Source: Defluviitaleaceae bacterium (lineage in GTDB: Bacteria > Bacillota > Clostridia > Lachnospirales > WQUN01). Taken from it: a stretch of 61,215 nt of DNA. The stretch lies in the NCBI GenBank assembly GCA_009780185.1, contig WRAN01000017.1, forward strand, positions 1-61,215. The letters are read 5' to 3'. Below, one piece after another: positions 8,714-17,841 of the stretch (position 1 is its first letter; the number at the start of each line of letters is the position of its first letter). The position numbers and the translations under genes were made by a program. Below the pieces are notes generated by a model that made no database searches, was not told the origin of the DNA, and worked only from the letters and a program-made list of their open reading frames with translations.

Positions 8714-10561
8714 ATGACACAATCCCGCTACTTTGTATGGCTTAGGTCTCTTTTCTTTGATTGCCTGTTTAGCTGGCTTAGCTGGATGGGTTCTGTTTTT
8801 GTGTTCACATATTTATTTGTCAATGATTTTTCAATGCTTCATACAGTTAATCAGCATATTTGGCTGATTATACTTGCATGTGCGGCTTTTTATACAATCT
8901 GTGGCGTATATGAATCTTTGTGGCAGCATCCAGGATTTGGAACATTTATTCGTATTACAGTAGCGGCTGTTTTATCTTCTTTTACTATGTATGTCGCTCT
9001 TAGATTGCGTTTGGGTTTTTGGCCTAATCCTGGGCTTGGGATGATGGCGTTTTATTTTTCATTAACCCTCTCACTTGCACTTAGGTTGCACAGAAGGCTT
9101 ACTGGTATAGTCTTGATGTATCTTAGGCGAAATAAACCTAAAAACCAGCATGTGGAGCCTATTCGCACCATTGTTATTGGGGCTGGGGATAGTGCTTCCG
9201 GGTTCATAAAAAATCCTAGCCAGCACGGCAGGCAACCCAGAGAAATCATGGGAATACTAGACAACGATAAAACAAAACATGGCTACATGCTTCATGGTAA
9301 AGGCATCTTAGGTGGCGATGATTTGATTCCTCATCTAGTGTTTAAATACAATATAACCGAGATTATTGTGGCAATACCTTCTATTAATAATGACGAGCTG
9401 CAGCGTATTGTCCGCCTTGCCCCTGTAAAGCAGTGTAAGGTACGGTTGCTTTCTGGTTTATCCAGCGATAAGGCTACAGACTTGCTGAGAGATGTAAATA
9501 TCAGTGACTTATTGGGCCGCCCTGAGGCTAAGCTTAATGAAGAAGGCATAAACCAATGGCTTAAAGGAAAAACCGTAATGGTAACCGGAGGCGGCGGGTC
9601 CATAGGCAGCGAAATATGCCGCCAACTAATTAGACTGAATGTGGAAAAAGTAGTAGTTTTCGATATCTCTGAAAACAATGCTTTCAACCTCAAAGAGGAG
9701 TTGAAGGCAAAATTTGGTTCTACGGGGCAGTATAAGCTTGCGGTAAGAATCGGCTCTGTACAGGATTTAGGCCGTTTGGATGCTGTGTTTGAGGAGTTTA
9801 AACCGGCAATTCTGTTCCACGCGGCAGCATATAAACATGTTCCTTTAATGGAAGAATGTCCACGGTTAGCAATAGATAACAATGTACTTGGGACTTATCG
9901 CACGGCGCTATGTGCTGTTAAGCATGGCGTGGAGCGGTTTGTAATGATTTCTACAGATAAAGCCGTTAATCCAACCAATGTAATGGGCGCGACAAAGCGC
10001 TTGGCAGAGCTGGCTACGTTGGGGTTAAACAAGCATAGCAGTACAGAGTTTGTATGTGTGCGCTTTGGCAATGTACTGGACTCTAATGGTAGTGTAATTC
10101 CGATTTTTAAGCGGCAGATTGAGGCCGGTGGGCCAGTTACTGTTACCCATAAGGATATTATCCGATATTTTATGACCATCTCTGAAGCGGCAAGATTGGT
10201 ACTGGAAACAGGCGCAATGGCAGCCGGCGGTGAGATATTTATATTGAATATGGGCGAACCCGTGAAAATTGCGGATTTAGCGGATAATCTTATACGAATG
10301 GCAGGGCTTACCCCCAATGTGGATATAAAGATTAAATATACCGGACTTAGGCCAGGAGAGAAGCTATATGAAGAGCTTCTTTTAAATGAGGAGGGCCTTA
10401 CAACTACTTTAAATGATAAGATTCTTGTAGTAAAACCAGAGCCATCAGCTGTAGTGCCAGAGCTAATGACTGCTCTGGAGTCTGGACTACCGGATGATGG
10501 GGATGCTATAGGGTTATTGAAGTCCTTTGTGCCAGAATATATTCCTCGTGAACAGGGTTGA
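8714..10561 (+). CDS. CapD/WbpM-type membrane nucleotide-sugar 4,6-dehydratase
   Basis: 615 residues. About four N-terminal transmembrane helices (1-125) are followed by a CoA-binding-like Rossmann segment (about 150-275) and the catalytic NAD-binding domain. That domain has VTGGGGSIGSE at about residue 290 and the CapD-type signature STDKAVNPTNVMGATKR, where Met replaces the usual Tyr of short-chain dehydrogenases. The family converts UDP-GlcNAc or a related sugar to the 4-keto-6-deoxy form, the first step towards bacillosamine, QuiNAc or FucNAc. It is the first gene of the surface glycopolymer locus and is followed 6 nt later by the initiating transferase. The exact sugar product cannot be read from sequence. 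Confidence 0.92.
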   Translation: MTQSRYFVWLRSLFFDCLFSWLSWMGSVFVFTYLFVNDFSMLHTVNQHIWLIILACAAFYTICGVYESLWQHPGFGTFIRITVAAVLSSFTMYVALRLRLGFWPNPGLGMMAFYFSLTLSLALRLHRRLTGIVLMYLRRNKPKNQHVEPIRTIVIGAGDSASGFIKNPSQHGRQPREIMGILDNDKTKHGYMLHGKGILGGDDLIPHLVFKYNITEIIVAIPSINNDELQRIVRLAPVKQCKVRLLSGLSSDKATDLLRDVNISDLLGRPEAKLNEEGINQWLKGKTVMVTGGGGSIGSEICRQLIRLNVEKVVVFDISENNAFNLKEELKAKFGSTGQYKLAVRIGSVQDLGRLDAVFEEFKPAILFHAAAYKHVPLMEECPRLAIDNNVLGTYRTALCAVKHGVERFVMISTDKAVNPTNVMGATKRLAELATLGLNKHSSTEFVCVRFGNVLDSNGSVIPIFKRQIEAGGPVTVTHKDIIRYFMTISEAARLVLETGAMAAGGEIFILNMGEPVKIADLADNLIRMAGLTPNVDIKIKYTGLRPGEKLYEELLLNEEGLTTTLNDKILVVKPEPSAVVPELMTALESGLPDDGDAIGLLKSFVPEYIPREQG

Positions 10562-10567
10562 TTATAT

Positions 10568-11158
10568 ATGTACCTCCATGTGAAACGATTAATGGATGTA
10601 GTGCTGGTACTAGCCTTTATTCCTATATGGCTTCCGTTAGGGCTGGTTTTGGCAGTGCTGGTGAAAATTACATCCAAAGGGCCTGTTTTTTTTATGCAAA
10701 GGCGGATTGGGCAAAATCACCGTGAGTTTATGATTTACAAATTCCGTAGTATGTACACCAGTGCCCCAAAGGATGTGCCAACACATCTGTTGGAAAATCC
10801 CGAGGCAGCAATAACACCAGTTGGACGCTTTTTGCGAAGATTTAGTTTGGACGAATTGCCTCAGTTGATTAATATCCTCAAAGGCGAACTATCATTAGTA
10901 GGCCCAAGGCCTGCGTTATGGAACCAAAATGACTTAATCGCCAAGAGAGAGAAGTATGGCGCCAACGCTATCCCGGTAGGGTTAACAGGGCTAGCTCAGG
11001 TTAGTGGACGGGATAAGTTATCACTCGAAGCCAAAGCCGCTTGTGATGGAGAGTATGCAAGGAGTATAGGGTTTTTTATGGATGTAAAGATTCTATTTCT
11101 TACTGCAATTGGTGCAATTACGGGGCGGGGGATAGCCGAAGGCGGAACAGATAAATGA
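10568..11158 (+). CDS. Initiating undecaprenyl-phosphate sugar-1-P transferase (PglC/bacterial sugar transferase family)
   Basis: 196 residues, the length of the minimal monotopic phosphoglycosyl transferases. One N-terminal membrane segment (about 10-35) is followed by the conserved motifs KFRSMY, RRFSLDELPQL and NILKGELSLVGPRP. It should transfer a sugar-1-phosphate from UDP-sugar to the lipid carrier at the inner face of the membrane, starting each repeat unit. The neighbouring CapD-type dehydratase and epimerase suggest a 6-deoxy-amino sugar as substrate. It overlaps the next gene by 4 nt (ATGA). Confidence 0.92.
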   Translation: MYLHVKRLMDVVLVLAFIPIWLPLGLVLAVLVKITSKGPVFFMQRRIGQNHREFMIYKFRSMYTSAPKDVPTHLLENPEAAITPVGRFLRRFSLDELPQLINILKGELSLVGPRPALWNQNDLIAKREKYGANAIPVGLTGLAQVSGRDKLSLEAKAACDGEYARSIGFFMDVKILFLTAIGAITGRGIAEGGTDK

Positions 11159-12015
11159 GTATACATGGAAAAAAGCGTGTACTGGTAGTAGGAGCCAACA
11201 GCTATATAGGTGATAAATTTGGCGCTTATGCCAATAATCGGCTGCATGTTGATATTGTTGATTCCTATAATCAGTGGAAGTCCACATCTTTTGAGGGATA
11301 TGACTGCATATTAATGGTGGCAGGCATTGCTCATCAGCGAAAAGCCAGAAATGATTTGCACTTTGCTATTAATCGCGATCTTGCTATCGAAGTGGGCAAA
11401 AAATCCAGAGCAAGTGGGGTAAGACAGTTTATTTACATGAGCAGCATGGCTGTGTATGGGATTGGTGAAGGGGTGATTACCAAAGATACCATGCCCTTCC
11501 CTAATAGGAATGATTATTATGGACTGTCTAAGTTCGAGGCTGAAAAAGGGCTTGATGTTTTTTTTGGTAAAGGTCTATGCATAGTCAGGCCTCCTATAGT
11601 ATACGGGCCAGGTTGCCCTGGTAATTTTGGTAGATTGATTAGACTTGCCAAGAGGTTACCTGTGTTTCCTGATATAAATAATCAGCGTAGTATGATTTTT
11701 ATTGATAATTTATGTGAATTTCTCGTTTTCGCAATTGAAAATGTTTTAGAAGGGATTTATTTACCCCAAAATAAAGAGTATGTATGTACATCTCGACTCG
11801 TGCGTTTTATAGGAGAATCCCTAGATAGAAAAATCGCCACTACCGGGGTTTTTAATCCGGTTTTGGGGCTACTGAAGAGGGTTTCATCAACTTTTAGCAA
11901 GCTATTCGGTGATTTGATTTATGAAATGGATGAGCTAACCAATGTGTATAGCTTGATTACTTTTGAAGACAGCGTAAAAGCCTCAATAGACCTCTTTCGA
12001 AATCACGTTTTATGA
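11155..12015 (+). CDS. NAD-dependent nucleotide-sugar epimerase/dehydratase with C-terminus supplied by a mobile repeat
   Basis: 286 residues, short-chain dehydrogenase fold. The nucleotide-binding loop reads VVGANSYIGDKFG. The catalytic pattern is MSSMAVYG followed by DYYGLSKFEAE (S...YxxxK), and RPPIVYGPG is typical of sugar epimerases and reductases. It resembles WbpV-type 4-keto reductases, which would complete a 6-deoxy HexNAc made by the CapD-type enzyme; that step is inferred. Coding runs into the 102-bp repeat at 11987, and the last residues (LFRNHVL) and the TGA stop are repeat sequence. The native C-terminus may therefore have been trimmed or replaced. Confidence 0.85.
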   Translation: MSIHGKKRVLVVGANSYIGDKFGAYANNRLHVDIVDSYNQWKSTSFEGYDCILMVAGIAHQRKARNDLHFAINRDLAIEVGKKSRASGVRQFIYMSSMAVYGIGEGVITKDTMPFPNRNDYYGLSKFEAEKGLDVFFGKGLCIVRPPIVYGPGCPGNFGRLIRLAKRLPVFPDINNQRSMIFIDNLCEFLVFAIENVLEGIYLPQNKEYVCTSRLVRFIGESLDRKIATTGVFNPVLGLLKRVSSTFSKLFGDLIYEMDELTNVYSLITFEDSVKASIDLFRNHVL

Positions 12016-12088
12016 TTTCGAAAGTAGGTTTCATTATAAGTCTCTTGCTTCTTCTGAAATCACGCCTTTTGATTTCAGAAGAACTCTA
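11987..12088 (+). repeat. 102-bp double-hairpin repeat, copy A
   Basis: One of three 102-bp copies (also 17672-17773 inverted and 48301-48402). It contains two hairpins: a left one with TTTCGAAATCA arms and a right one with CTTCTGAAATCA arms. The element begins with TAGA and ends with the complement TCTA, and the outermost 19 nt of both ends match imperfectly when inverted. It provides the stop codon of the epimerase gene. It looks like a small MITE-like or bimodular palindromic repeat; no transposase is in the window. Confidence 0.85.
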
Positions 12089-12231
12089 ATATACAATATA
12101 TGATATCGAACTAAAGCATCTGTGCGTGGAGCGCATTTTTTTTATTGGTAACTTTTGTGTAAATCGTTGATATTATTGTATAAGAGTGTAAAGTACTAGT
12201 TGAAAATAGCTCGGAATTTGGCGGATTATCT

Positions 12232-13032
12232 ATGATTTTGAATAATAAAAAAAATAATCCTACGGTAAGCATAATAATGCCCGCCTTTAATGCTGGAAAG
12301 ACCATAAAAGCCAGTATTGATTCTGTTGTAGCTCAGACATATTGTAATTGGGAGCTAATAGTAATTGATGATGGCTCACAGGATACAACACTTCAGATTA
12401 TTAAAGATGCCGCCGATGGTGACTCTAGGATATGTGTAGAAGTTAACGAGCATAATATGGGTGTGGCATCTACTCGCAATGTTGGTATTGCAAGAGCCAA
12501 GGGAATGTGGATTGCTTTCTTGGATGCGGATGATTTATGGATTAACGATAAACTTAGTAAACAGTTGAGATTTATGAAGCATCACGATGCATTAATTTCA
12601 TATACTTCTACAGCTTATATCAATGAAAAAGGGGAAGCATCAGGCTATATTTTAGAAGCAAAATTGAGAATAAGTTATAAAGAGCTCCTTTGGCGAAATC
12701 TTATGTCCTGCTCTTCAGTTATAGTGAGGCGGGATATTATGCCCTTTTTTACTCAAGGAGAAGTGCATGAAGACTATGTAGCATGGCTGACAATATTACG
12801 TAAAGTAGGACATGCGTATGGACTTAACGAGCCATTATTAACCTATCGTATTGCTGCTAATTCTAAGTCACATAAGCGTTTGCGCTCTGCTAGGATGATT
12901 TTCAATGCGTATAAACAAGTGGAGTATGGGTGGATATCTGCCCTGTTTATGACTATGAGATATGTAGTTCATAGCGTGCCTAAGCGCTTGTATATTCGTT
13001 ATTTTGCCGCCGACGAGGGAGGCATGAATTAG
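12232..13032 (+). CDS. Family 2 glycosyltransferase
   Basis: 266 residues. The GT-A start VSIIMPAFNAGKTI, VIDDGSQD and the metal-binding FLDADDLW are those of inverting GT2 enzymes that add a sugar to the growing lipid-linked repeat unit on the cytoplasmic side. It is separated from the epimerase by 216 nt holding repeat copy A. It is followed after 3 nt by a second GT2 gene, so the three GT2 genes form one transcription unit. Donor and acceptor cannot be deduced. The Shine-Dalgarno site is weak. Confidence 0.9.
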   Translation: MILNNKKNNPTVSIIMPAFNAGKTIKASIDSVVAQTYCNWELIVIDDGSQDTTLQIIKDAADGDSRICVEVNEHNMGVASTRNVGIARAKGMWIAFLDADDLWINDKLSKQLRFMKHHDALISYTSTAYINEKGEASGYILEAKLRISYKELLWRNLMSCSSVIVRRDIMPFFTQGEVHEDYVAWLTILRKVGHAYGLNEPLLTYRIAANSKSHKRLRSARMIFNAYKQVEYGWISALFMTMRYVVHSVPKRLYIRYFAADEGGMN

Positions 13033-13035
13033 ATC

Positions 13036-14010
13036 ATGACTTCACCTAAGATAACTATTATTATCCCTGTATATAAGACGGAGCAATATTTAGAAAGGTG
13101 TATGCGTTCTATCTTGGATGGTACTTTCTCAGATATTGAAGTTTTGCTTATCGACGATGGTTCTCCTAATGGGAGTGATTGTGATATTTATGCCGAAAAG
13201 GATAAACGGGTGAGGGTAATCCGTCATAGCAGCAATAAAGGGCTTTCGGCTGCAAGAAACGAAGGTCTGCGCCAGGCACAGGCATCTTTTGTCGGATTTA
13301 TTGATAGTGATGATTGGATCCACCCAAACATGTACAATGAGTTGTATCAACGTACAATGAAGTATAACGCAGATATTGTGACCTGCGGTGTAACGGAGGT
13401 TACTGATTATAAGCTATCACATGAAATGAATGTTAATGCTGGGGCAGAAACAATTATGAATGGCATGGATGCCCTAAGGCGAACTTTAATTTCAGAGCCT
13501 TCTGTGTCACATACCGCATGGGGAAAGCTTTATAGGCGTAGTCTTTTTGAGAATATCACATATCCCCTCGGGCGGGTTTATGAAGACGCTGCTACCACTT
13601 ATAAGCTTTACTTCAAGGCCGAACGAGTTGTAACTATACCATCGATTTATTATTATTACTTTATCCATAAGGGGAGTATTTCCAACAGCGGATTTGACTC
13701 CAAATCTATGGATAAATTAATTGCAGCCAATGAGATAATCGATTTTATATTAGACAATTGCCCTGATCTGCTTCCATATGCTGAGTGTTTTGAAATTGTT
13801 TCCGCTTTGCGTATAGCAGCAGATTTCAAACCCGATGTTATAAGTGCGTATAAAGCAGAGTATGCGCAAATAAAGCAGATTTTGACGAATCCTAGAAATA
13901 AAAAAAATCCTCTGCTTTCGATACGCCATAAAATTATGTTGAAATTATTTAGGTTTTGTAAACCTATTTTTTTTGCAATATGGAGAAAACGATTAAGATT
14001 GGTGCGGTAA
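13036..14010 (+). CDS. Family 2 glycosyltransferase
   Basis: 324 residues. ITIIIPVYKTEQYLERC, LLIDDGSPNGS and FIDSDDWI (DxD-type metal site) identify a GT2 enzyme of the EpsJ/CpsJ-like group. The C-terminal 100 residues are helical and basic, probably a membrane-associated tail. The stop TAA is shared with the next gene's ATG (TAATG at 14008-14012), which indicates coupling. It acts in glycopolymer repeat-unit assembly; specificity is unknown. Confidence 0.9.
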   Translation: MTSPKITIIIPVYKTEQYLERCMRSILDGTFSDIEVLLIDDGSPNGSDCDIYAEKDKRVRVIRHSSNKGLSAARNEGLRQAQASFVGFIDSDDWIHPNMYNELYQRTMKYNADIVTCGVTEVTDYKLSHEMNVNAGAETIMNGMDALRRTLISEPSVSHTAWGKLYRRSLFENITYPLGRVYEDAATTYKLYFKAERVVTIPSIYYYYFIHKGSISNSGFDSKSMDKLIAANEIIDFILDNCPDLLPYAECFEIVSALRIAADFKPDVISAYKAEYAQIKQILTNPRNKKNPLLSIRHKIMLKLFRFCKPIFFAIWRKRLRLVR

Positions 14011-15005
14011 TGATTGAAAAATTACTTGTAAGTGTGATTATACCCGTGTATAACGCTGCAGATTTTTTATTTCGCTGTCTTGATAGTGTATTAGCTCAAA
14101 CCCATACTCATCTTGAAGTAATTTTGATTAACGATGGTTCTGTAGACCAAAGTGGCAATATATGCGACCAATATGCCCAGCATGACAATCGTATTAAAGT
14201 AATCCATCAGAAAAATGGTGGAGTAAGTGCCGCGCGCAATGTAGGTTTAAACTATGCAACAGGGGACTGGGTCGGATTTGTAGACGCAGACGACTGGATC
14301 GAACCGAATATGTACGAAAAAATGATAGATGCAGCTTGCAAAAGCAATAGGCAAATTGTTGTGTGTGGGCATTCAGACCATCGGCTAAGTGGTACCATAC
14401 ATGCAAAGAGTTTCCCTAAATTAGCAGGTACTATAGAGCCAGACAGAGCCGCAGTCATACTTTTATCGGATAAATATTTCGAAGGATATCCATGGAATAA
14501 GCTGTTCAAAAGAAAACATCTTCTGAGAACATCAGCAAGATTTGATGAAAAAATACACTTTTGCGAAGACGTATTATTTAGCTTGCAATTGTTTTTACAG
14601 TCAGATGGTATATGTTATATCCCAGATGTTTTGTATCATCATTGTATAAATGAAAACAGTGCCATGGTAATGTTTAAAGAAAAAAGGCTTACGGAACTGG
14701 ATGCCTGGAGCGAGATTATTTCAGTTGCCAGTATAGCTTCGCCAACTCTTATCAAAACAGCAAAGCATAGATTTACTCAGGGAGCTATAAACATTTTTTA
14801 TATGCAGACAATTAGCGCTAGTGATGTAAATATGAAGCGTATATCCCGCAAGGAAGTGCGATACAAGCTTCTATATTTTACATCTTTCCAAGTTACATTG
14901 AGGCAAAAAATAAGTGGGTTTTTGAAGCTGTGTCTACCAAAGACAACTAGAAGGATATGGGTGTGGATAAAGAATCTAAAAGGCCCAAATACAAAAGATA
15001 GGTGA
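14010..15005 (+). CDS. Family 2 glycosyltransferase
   Basis: 331 residues from ATG 14010. The open frame extends up to 13980, but the family normally starts immediately before VSVIIPVYN, and the 14010 start overlaps the preceding stop. Motifs are VSVIIPVYNAADFLF, LINDGSVDQSG and FVDADDWI. It is a close paralogue in architecture of the preceding GT2, suggesting sequential sugars of the same polymer. It ends by overlapping the possible GTG start of the following GT8-TagF gene. Confidence 0.88.
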   Translation: MIEKLLVSVIIPVYNAADFLFRCLDSVLAQTHTHLEVILINDGSVDQSGNICDQYAQHDNRIKVIHQKNGGVSAARNVGLNYATGDWVGFVDADDWIEPNMYEKMIDAACKSNRQIVVCGHSDHRLSGTIHAKSFPKLAGTIEPDRAAVILLSDKYFEGYPWNKLFKRKHLLRTSARFDEKIHFCEDVLFSLQLFLQSDGICYIPDVLYHHCINENSAMVMFKEKRLTELDAWSEIISVASIASPTLIKTAKHRFTQGAINIFYMQTISASDVNMKRISRKEVRYKLLYFTSFQVTLRQKISGFLKLCLPKTTRRIWVWIKNLKGPNTKDR

Positions 15006-15007
15006 AT

Positions 15008-17620
15008 ATGATTATGAAGCCAGCAAAAAGCAATACCAAAGAACTTAACGTGCTATTATCATGTAATGATTTTATCTCAAAGTATATCCCTGCACTTCTA
15101 TCCTCAATTAGCATTAACCACAAAGATTATCATGTCAATGTATATCTGATGCACTGTGCTAATAATCCCATTGCAGCAGATACACTATCTGTGATTTATA
15201 AGTTTTCTAAAGAAATAGGCATACATTTCACTGACATTGCTGTCCCTGATAAGGATTTCGCATTTTTTTATGACCTTGGTAATGCTCAAATCAGCAAGCG
15301 CTGGCCTGTAGAGGCATTCTTGTATTTCTTGTGTCACAATTATTTGCCTAAAAAAATAGATAGAGTCTTATATTTTGATATTGATGTCATTATCAATGAT
15401 GATCTTTACGATTTTTATATGTCGGATTTTAACGAAAAATATTTGACTGTAATACCGTTTAATAAAAGCACAACCAACTCAGTTGCGCGTGAGGAATACG
15501 ATCTAAGTCGTGCAAAAAACGGGAGCTATTTTAACTCTGGCGTTATGGTAATTAACGTGGAGAAGTTTAGAACCGAAAAAATAGATATTGATTTTTATAA
15601 AAAACATGTCGAGGAAGCTGAGCGATTATATAAAAATTCATTCTTAGCCGATCAAGGAATACTCAATTATATTTTCTGTAATGAGTGCAACTATATCTAT
15701 GATCCAAATCTTAATCTTAGGGTATTTTCTATAGTTAAGGACTGGATTGATTATAGATTTATAAATCAAATTGATACCTCAAAAGTAAGAGTAGCGCACT
15801 ATAATCTTCCTGATTATAAAGGATGGAATTGCTATTTTGATAATATTCCACTCAATTCATATGTCTCTAATAACTTTTTCTACACAAAAAAGGCAAAGGA
15901 TTTCTTTGACTTATACTGGGAGTATGCCTCTACCGCACCGTTTTACGAAGAAAATAAGCTAAAAGCAATAGTAAAAACTAGAGCGCTTTCCCCGAAAAGA
16001 ATTGATGACACATATACTCAGATTGATTTTGTTGAGATAACAGGCCACTGCGTCTTGGTAGAGGGGTATATGATAGGAGCCGTTAATATTAGTGAGATTT
16101 TCTTTGTAGTAAACGGTGAAATCATATGGGCAAATATTATAAGCTGTCACAATGCATCCTTCGTGCAAGAAAATAGCTTGCCCCAGGCATTTGTTTTTAA
16201 ATGCGAAATACCAATAACTGAGGATATAACCCAGATAAAGATCTGTAGCAGAAATAAGGATGGGGAAGTGATTGGGAGTAAAAACCTTAAATTTGGAAAA
16301 TTTGCTGCCATAGGTAATAAGTTTAGGAAATGTTACTTTTTAAGAAATGGTCTCAAACTTACTGCCAACTCATCTGAACTACGCGTTGAAAAATGCGGAC
16401 GTCTTGGCCACATAAAATCAGAATTAAGGTTTATACGCCAATTGTGGAAATCAAAGGACTGGGGTGCAAAGCGGGCCATATTCGCACGTCTTTTGAACTA
16501 TGTCACCAAGCCTTTTATTCGCAAGCAGAAATGGTTGATTTCCGACCGTATAAATATCGCAGGAGACAATGGAGAGGCCTTTTTTCGTTATCTAATGAAT
16601 AATGGAGACAAAAACAAAAAATATTATTTTGCTATCCATAAAGATTCTCCTGATCGTGAACGTATCAAGAACATCGGCAAGGTAATAGGTATAGCTAAGT
16701 GGCGGTACAAATTTTATGTTTTACAAGGCGCAACAATTGTATCATCCCATGCAGATCATATAACCCCGTTCTTGTTTGGGGGGACTAATCGGTTTTATAG
16801 TGACATGTTGCAGGATTCTAAATTTGTATTTTTGCAGCATGGGATTATCAAAGACAATGTATCCAACTGGCTAAACAAGTATGTAATGAACTTTCATATG
16901 TTTGTCACATCCACACATCAGGAGTATGAGTCTATTCTTAAAGATACCTATTACGATGAAAGCCGAGTAAAGATGACGGGGCTCCCAAGGCATGATCTCC
17001 TTCAAAATACACCCAATAAAACAATCACGATTATGCCCACATGGCGGAAATATATAATGAATAACGCCGACCCCCGAACTGGAAAGCGTGCTCCCAGAGC
17101 TGGCTTTTTAGAGACGGAATACTATGTATTCTATAACAGCCTGTTAAACCATGATAAGCTTTTGGCTAAGGCAAAGGAGCTTGGGTATATCCTATGCTTT
17201 AAGCTTCATCCTGCTATGCAAGAGACTATGGATTTATTTGACAAGAGCGAAGGCGTTGTATTCCTTGACTCATCAAAGCTGTATAGAGAAATATTCTCAG
17301 ACAGTAGCTTGATTGTTACAGATTATTCCTCTGTCGCTTTTGATTTCGCGTATTTGCGTAAACCCCTAATATATTGTCACTTCGATTACGATGAATTTAT
17401 CCAAGGGGAGCATGTGTATACCAAGGGCTACTTTGAATATGAACGTGACGGCTTTGGAGAAGTTGAGACAACCCTGGAGGGAACGGTAAGCCGTCTAATT
17501 GAGTATATGGATAACGGATGCCAACTGAAGGAAACCTATCTCAAACGCATTGAGAGCACTTTTCCGTTTAATGATAAAAATAACTGCCAGCGGGTATATG
17601 ATGAGCTTAAATCCCTTTAA
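15008..17620 (+). CDS. Bifunctional GT8 glycosyltransferase / CDP-glycerol glycerophosphotransferase (TagB/TagF-like)
   Basis: About 870 residues. The N-terminal third is a retaining GT8 enzyme: LYFDIDVIIND with the DxD metal site near residues 124-126, YFNSGVMVIN, DQGILNYIF and HYNLPDYKGW. A middle linker with a small beta domain (about 320-500) leads to a TagB/TagF-type domain (about 520-870) with LQHGIIKDNV, ITIMPTWRKYI, FKLHPAM and SSLIVTDYSSVAFDFAYL. Such enzymes add glycerol-phosphate (or ribitol-phosphate) to wall polymers. The fusion suggests a sugar addition directly followed by polyol-phosphate addition. Possible starts are GTG 15002, ATG 15008 and ATG 15014; GGTG at 15001-15004 suits 15014 nearly as well. 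No CDP-glycerol synthesis gene is nearby. Confidence 0.88.
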   Translation: MIMKPAKSNTKELNVLLSCNDFISKYIPALLSSISINHKDYHVNVYLMHCANNPIAADTLSVIYKFSKEIGIHFTDIAVPDKDFAFFYDLGNAQISKRWPVEAFLYFLCHNYLPKKIDRVLYFDIDVIINDDLYDFYMSDFNEKYLTVIPFNKSTTNSVAREEYDLSRAKNGSYFNSGVMVINVEKFRTEKIDIDFYKKHVEEAERLYKNSFLADQGILNYIFCNECNYIYDPNLNLRVFSIVKDWIDYRFINQIDTSKVRVAHYNLPDYKGWNCYFDNIPLNSYVSNNFFYTKKAKDFFDLYWEYASTAPFYEENKLKAIVKTRALSPKRIDDTYTQIDFVEITGHCVLVEGYMIGAVNISEIFFVVNGEIIWANIISCHNASFVQENSLPQAFVFKCEIPITEDITQIKICSRNKDGEVIGSKNLKFGKFAAIGNKFRKCYFLRNGLKLTANSSELRVEKCGRLGHIKSELRFIRQLWKSKDWGAKRAIFARLLNYVTKPFIRKQKWLISDRINIAGDNGEAFFRYLMNNGDKNKKYYFAIHKDSPDRERIKNIGKVIGIAKWRYKFYVLQGATIVSSHADHITPFLFGGTNRFYSDMLQDSKFVFLQHGIIKDNVSNWLNKYVMNFHMFVTSTHQEYESILKDTYYDESRVKMTGLPRHDLLQNTPNKTITIMPTWRKYIMNNADPRTGKRAPRAGFLETEYYVFYNSLLNHDKLLAKAKELGYILCFKLHPAMQETMDLFDKSEGVVFLDSSKLYREIFSDSSLIVTDYSSVAFDFAYLRKPLIYCHFDYDEFIQGEHVYTKGYFEYERDGFGEVETTLEGTVSRLIEYMDNGCQLKETYLKRIESTFPFNDKNNCQRVYDELKSL

Positions 17621-17639
17621 GGGAAGCCGTGACCATTCC

Positions 17640-17663
17640 GTTTTGATGATAATGACGAAAGCG
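17640..17663 (+). repeat. 24-nt word, copy 2
   Basis: An exact 24-nt match to 3062-3085 and 38580-38603, beginning GTTTTGATGATAATG and ending GAAAGCG. It lies 20 nt after the GT8-TagF stop and 8 nt before repeat copy B. Confidence 0.8.
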
Positions 17664-17671
17664 GTAAATAT

Positions 17672-17773
17672 TAGAGTTCTTCTGAAATCAAAAGGCGTGA
17701 TTTCAGAAGAAGCAAAAGACTTATAATGAAACCTACTTTCGAAATCATAAAACGTGATTTCGAAAGAGGTCTA
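17672..17773 (-). repeat. 102-bp double-hairpin repeat, copy B (inverted)
   Basis: The reverse complement of copies A and C, the same 102-bp length, with nearly identical hairpins. It lies in the 221-nt gap between the GT8-TagF gene and the ABC permease. Transcription across it would form two stable stem-loops. Confidence 0.85.
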
Positions 17774-17841
17774 TTGAGTAGAATCATGAAGTGATTATGC
17801 GAAGTAACACTTTCATTTTTGAAAAAGTAGGGGATTAATAA

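Noticed and set aside
9895..10677. 260-codon minus-strand frame over the CapD-type gene
   Set aside because: Antisense shadow of a well-recognised gene; Ser/Ile-rich translation without any family pattern.
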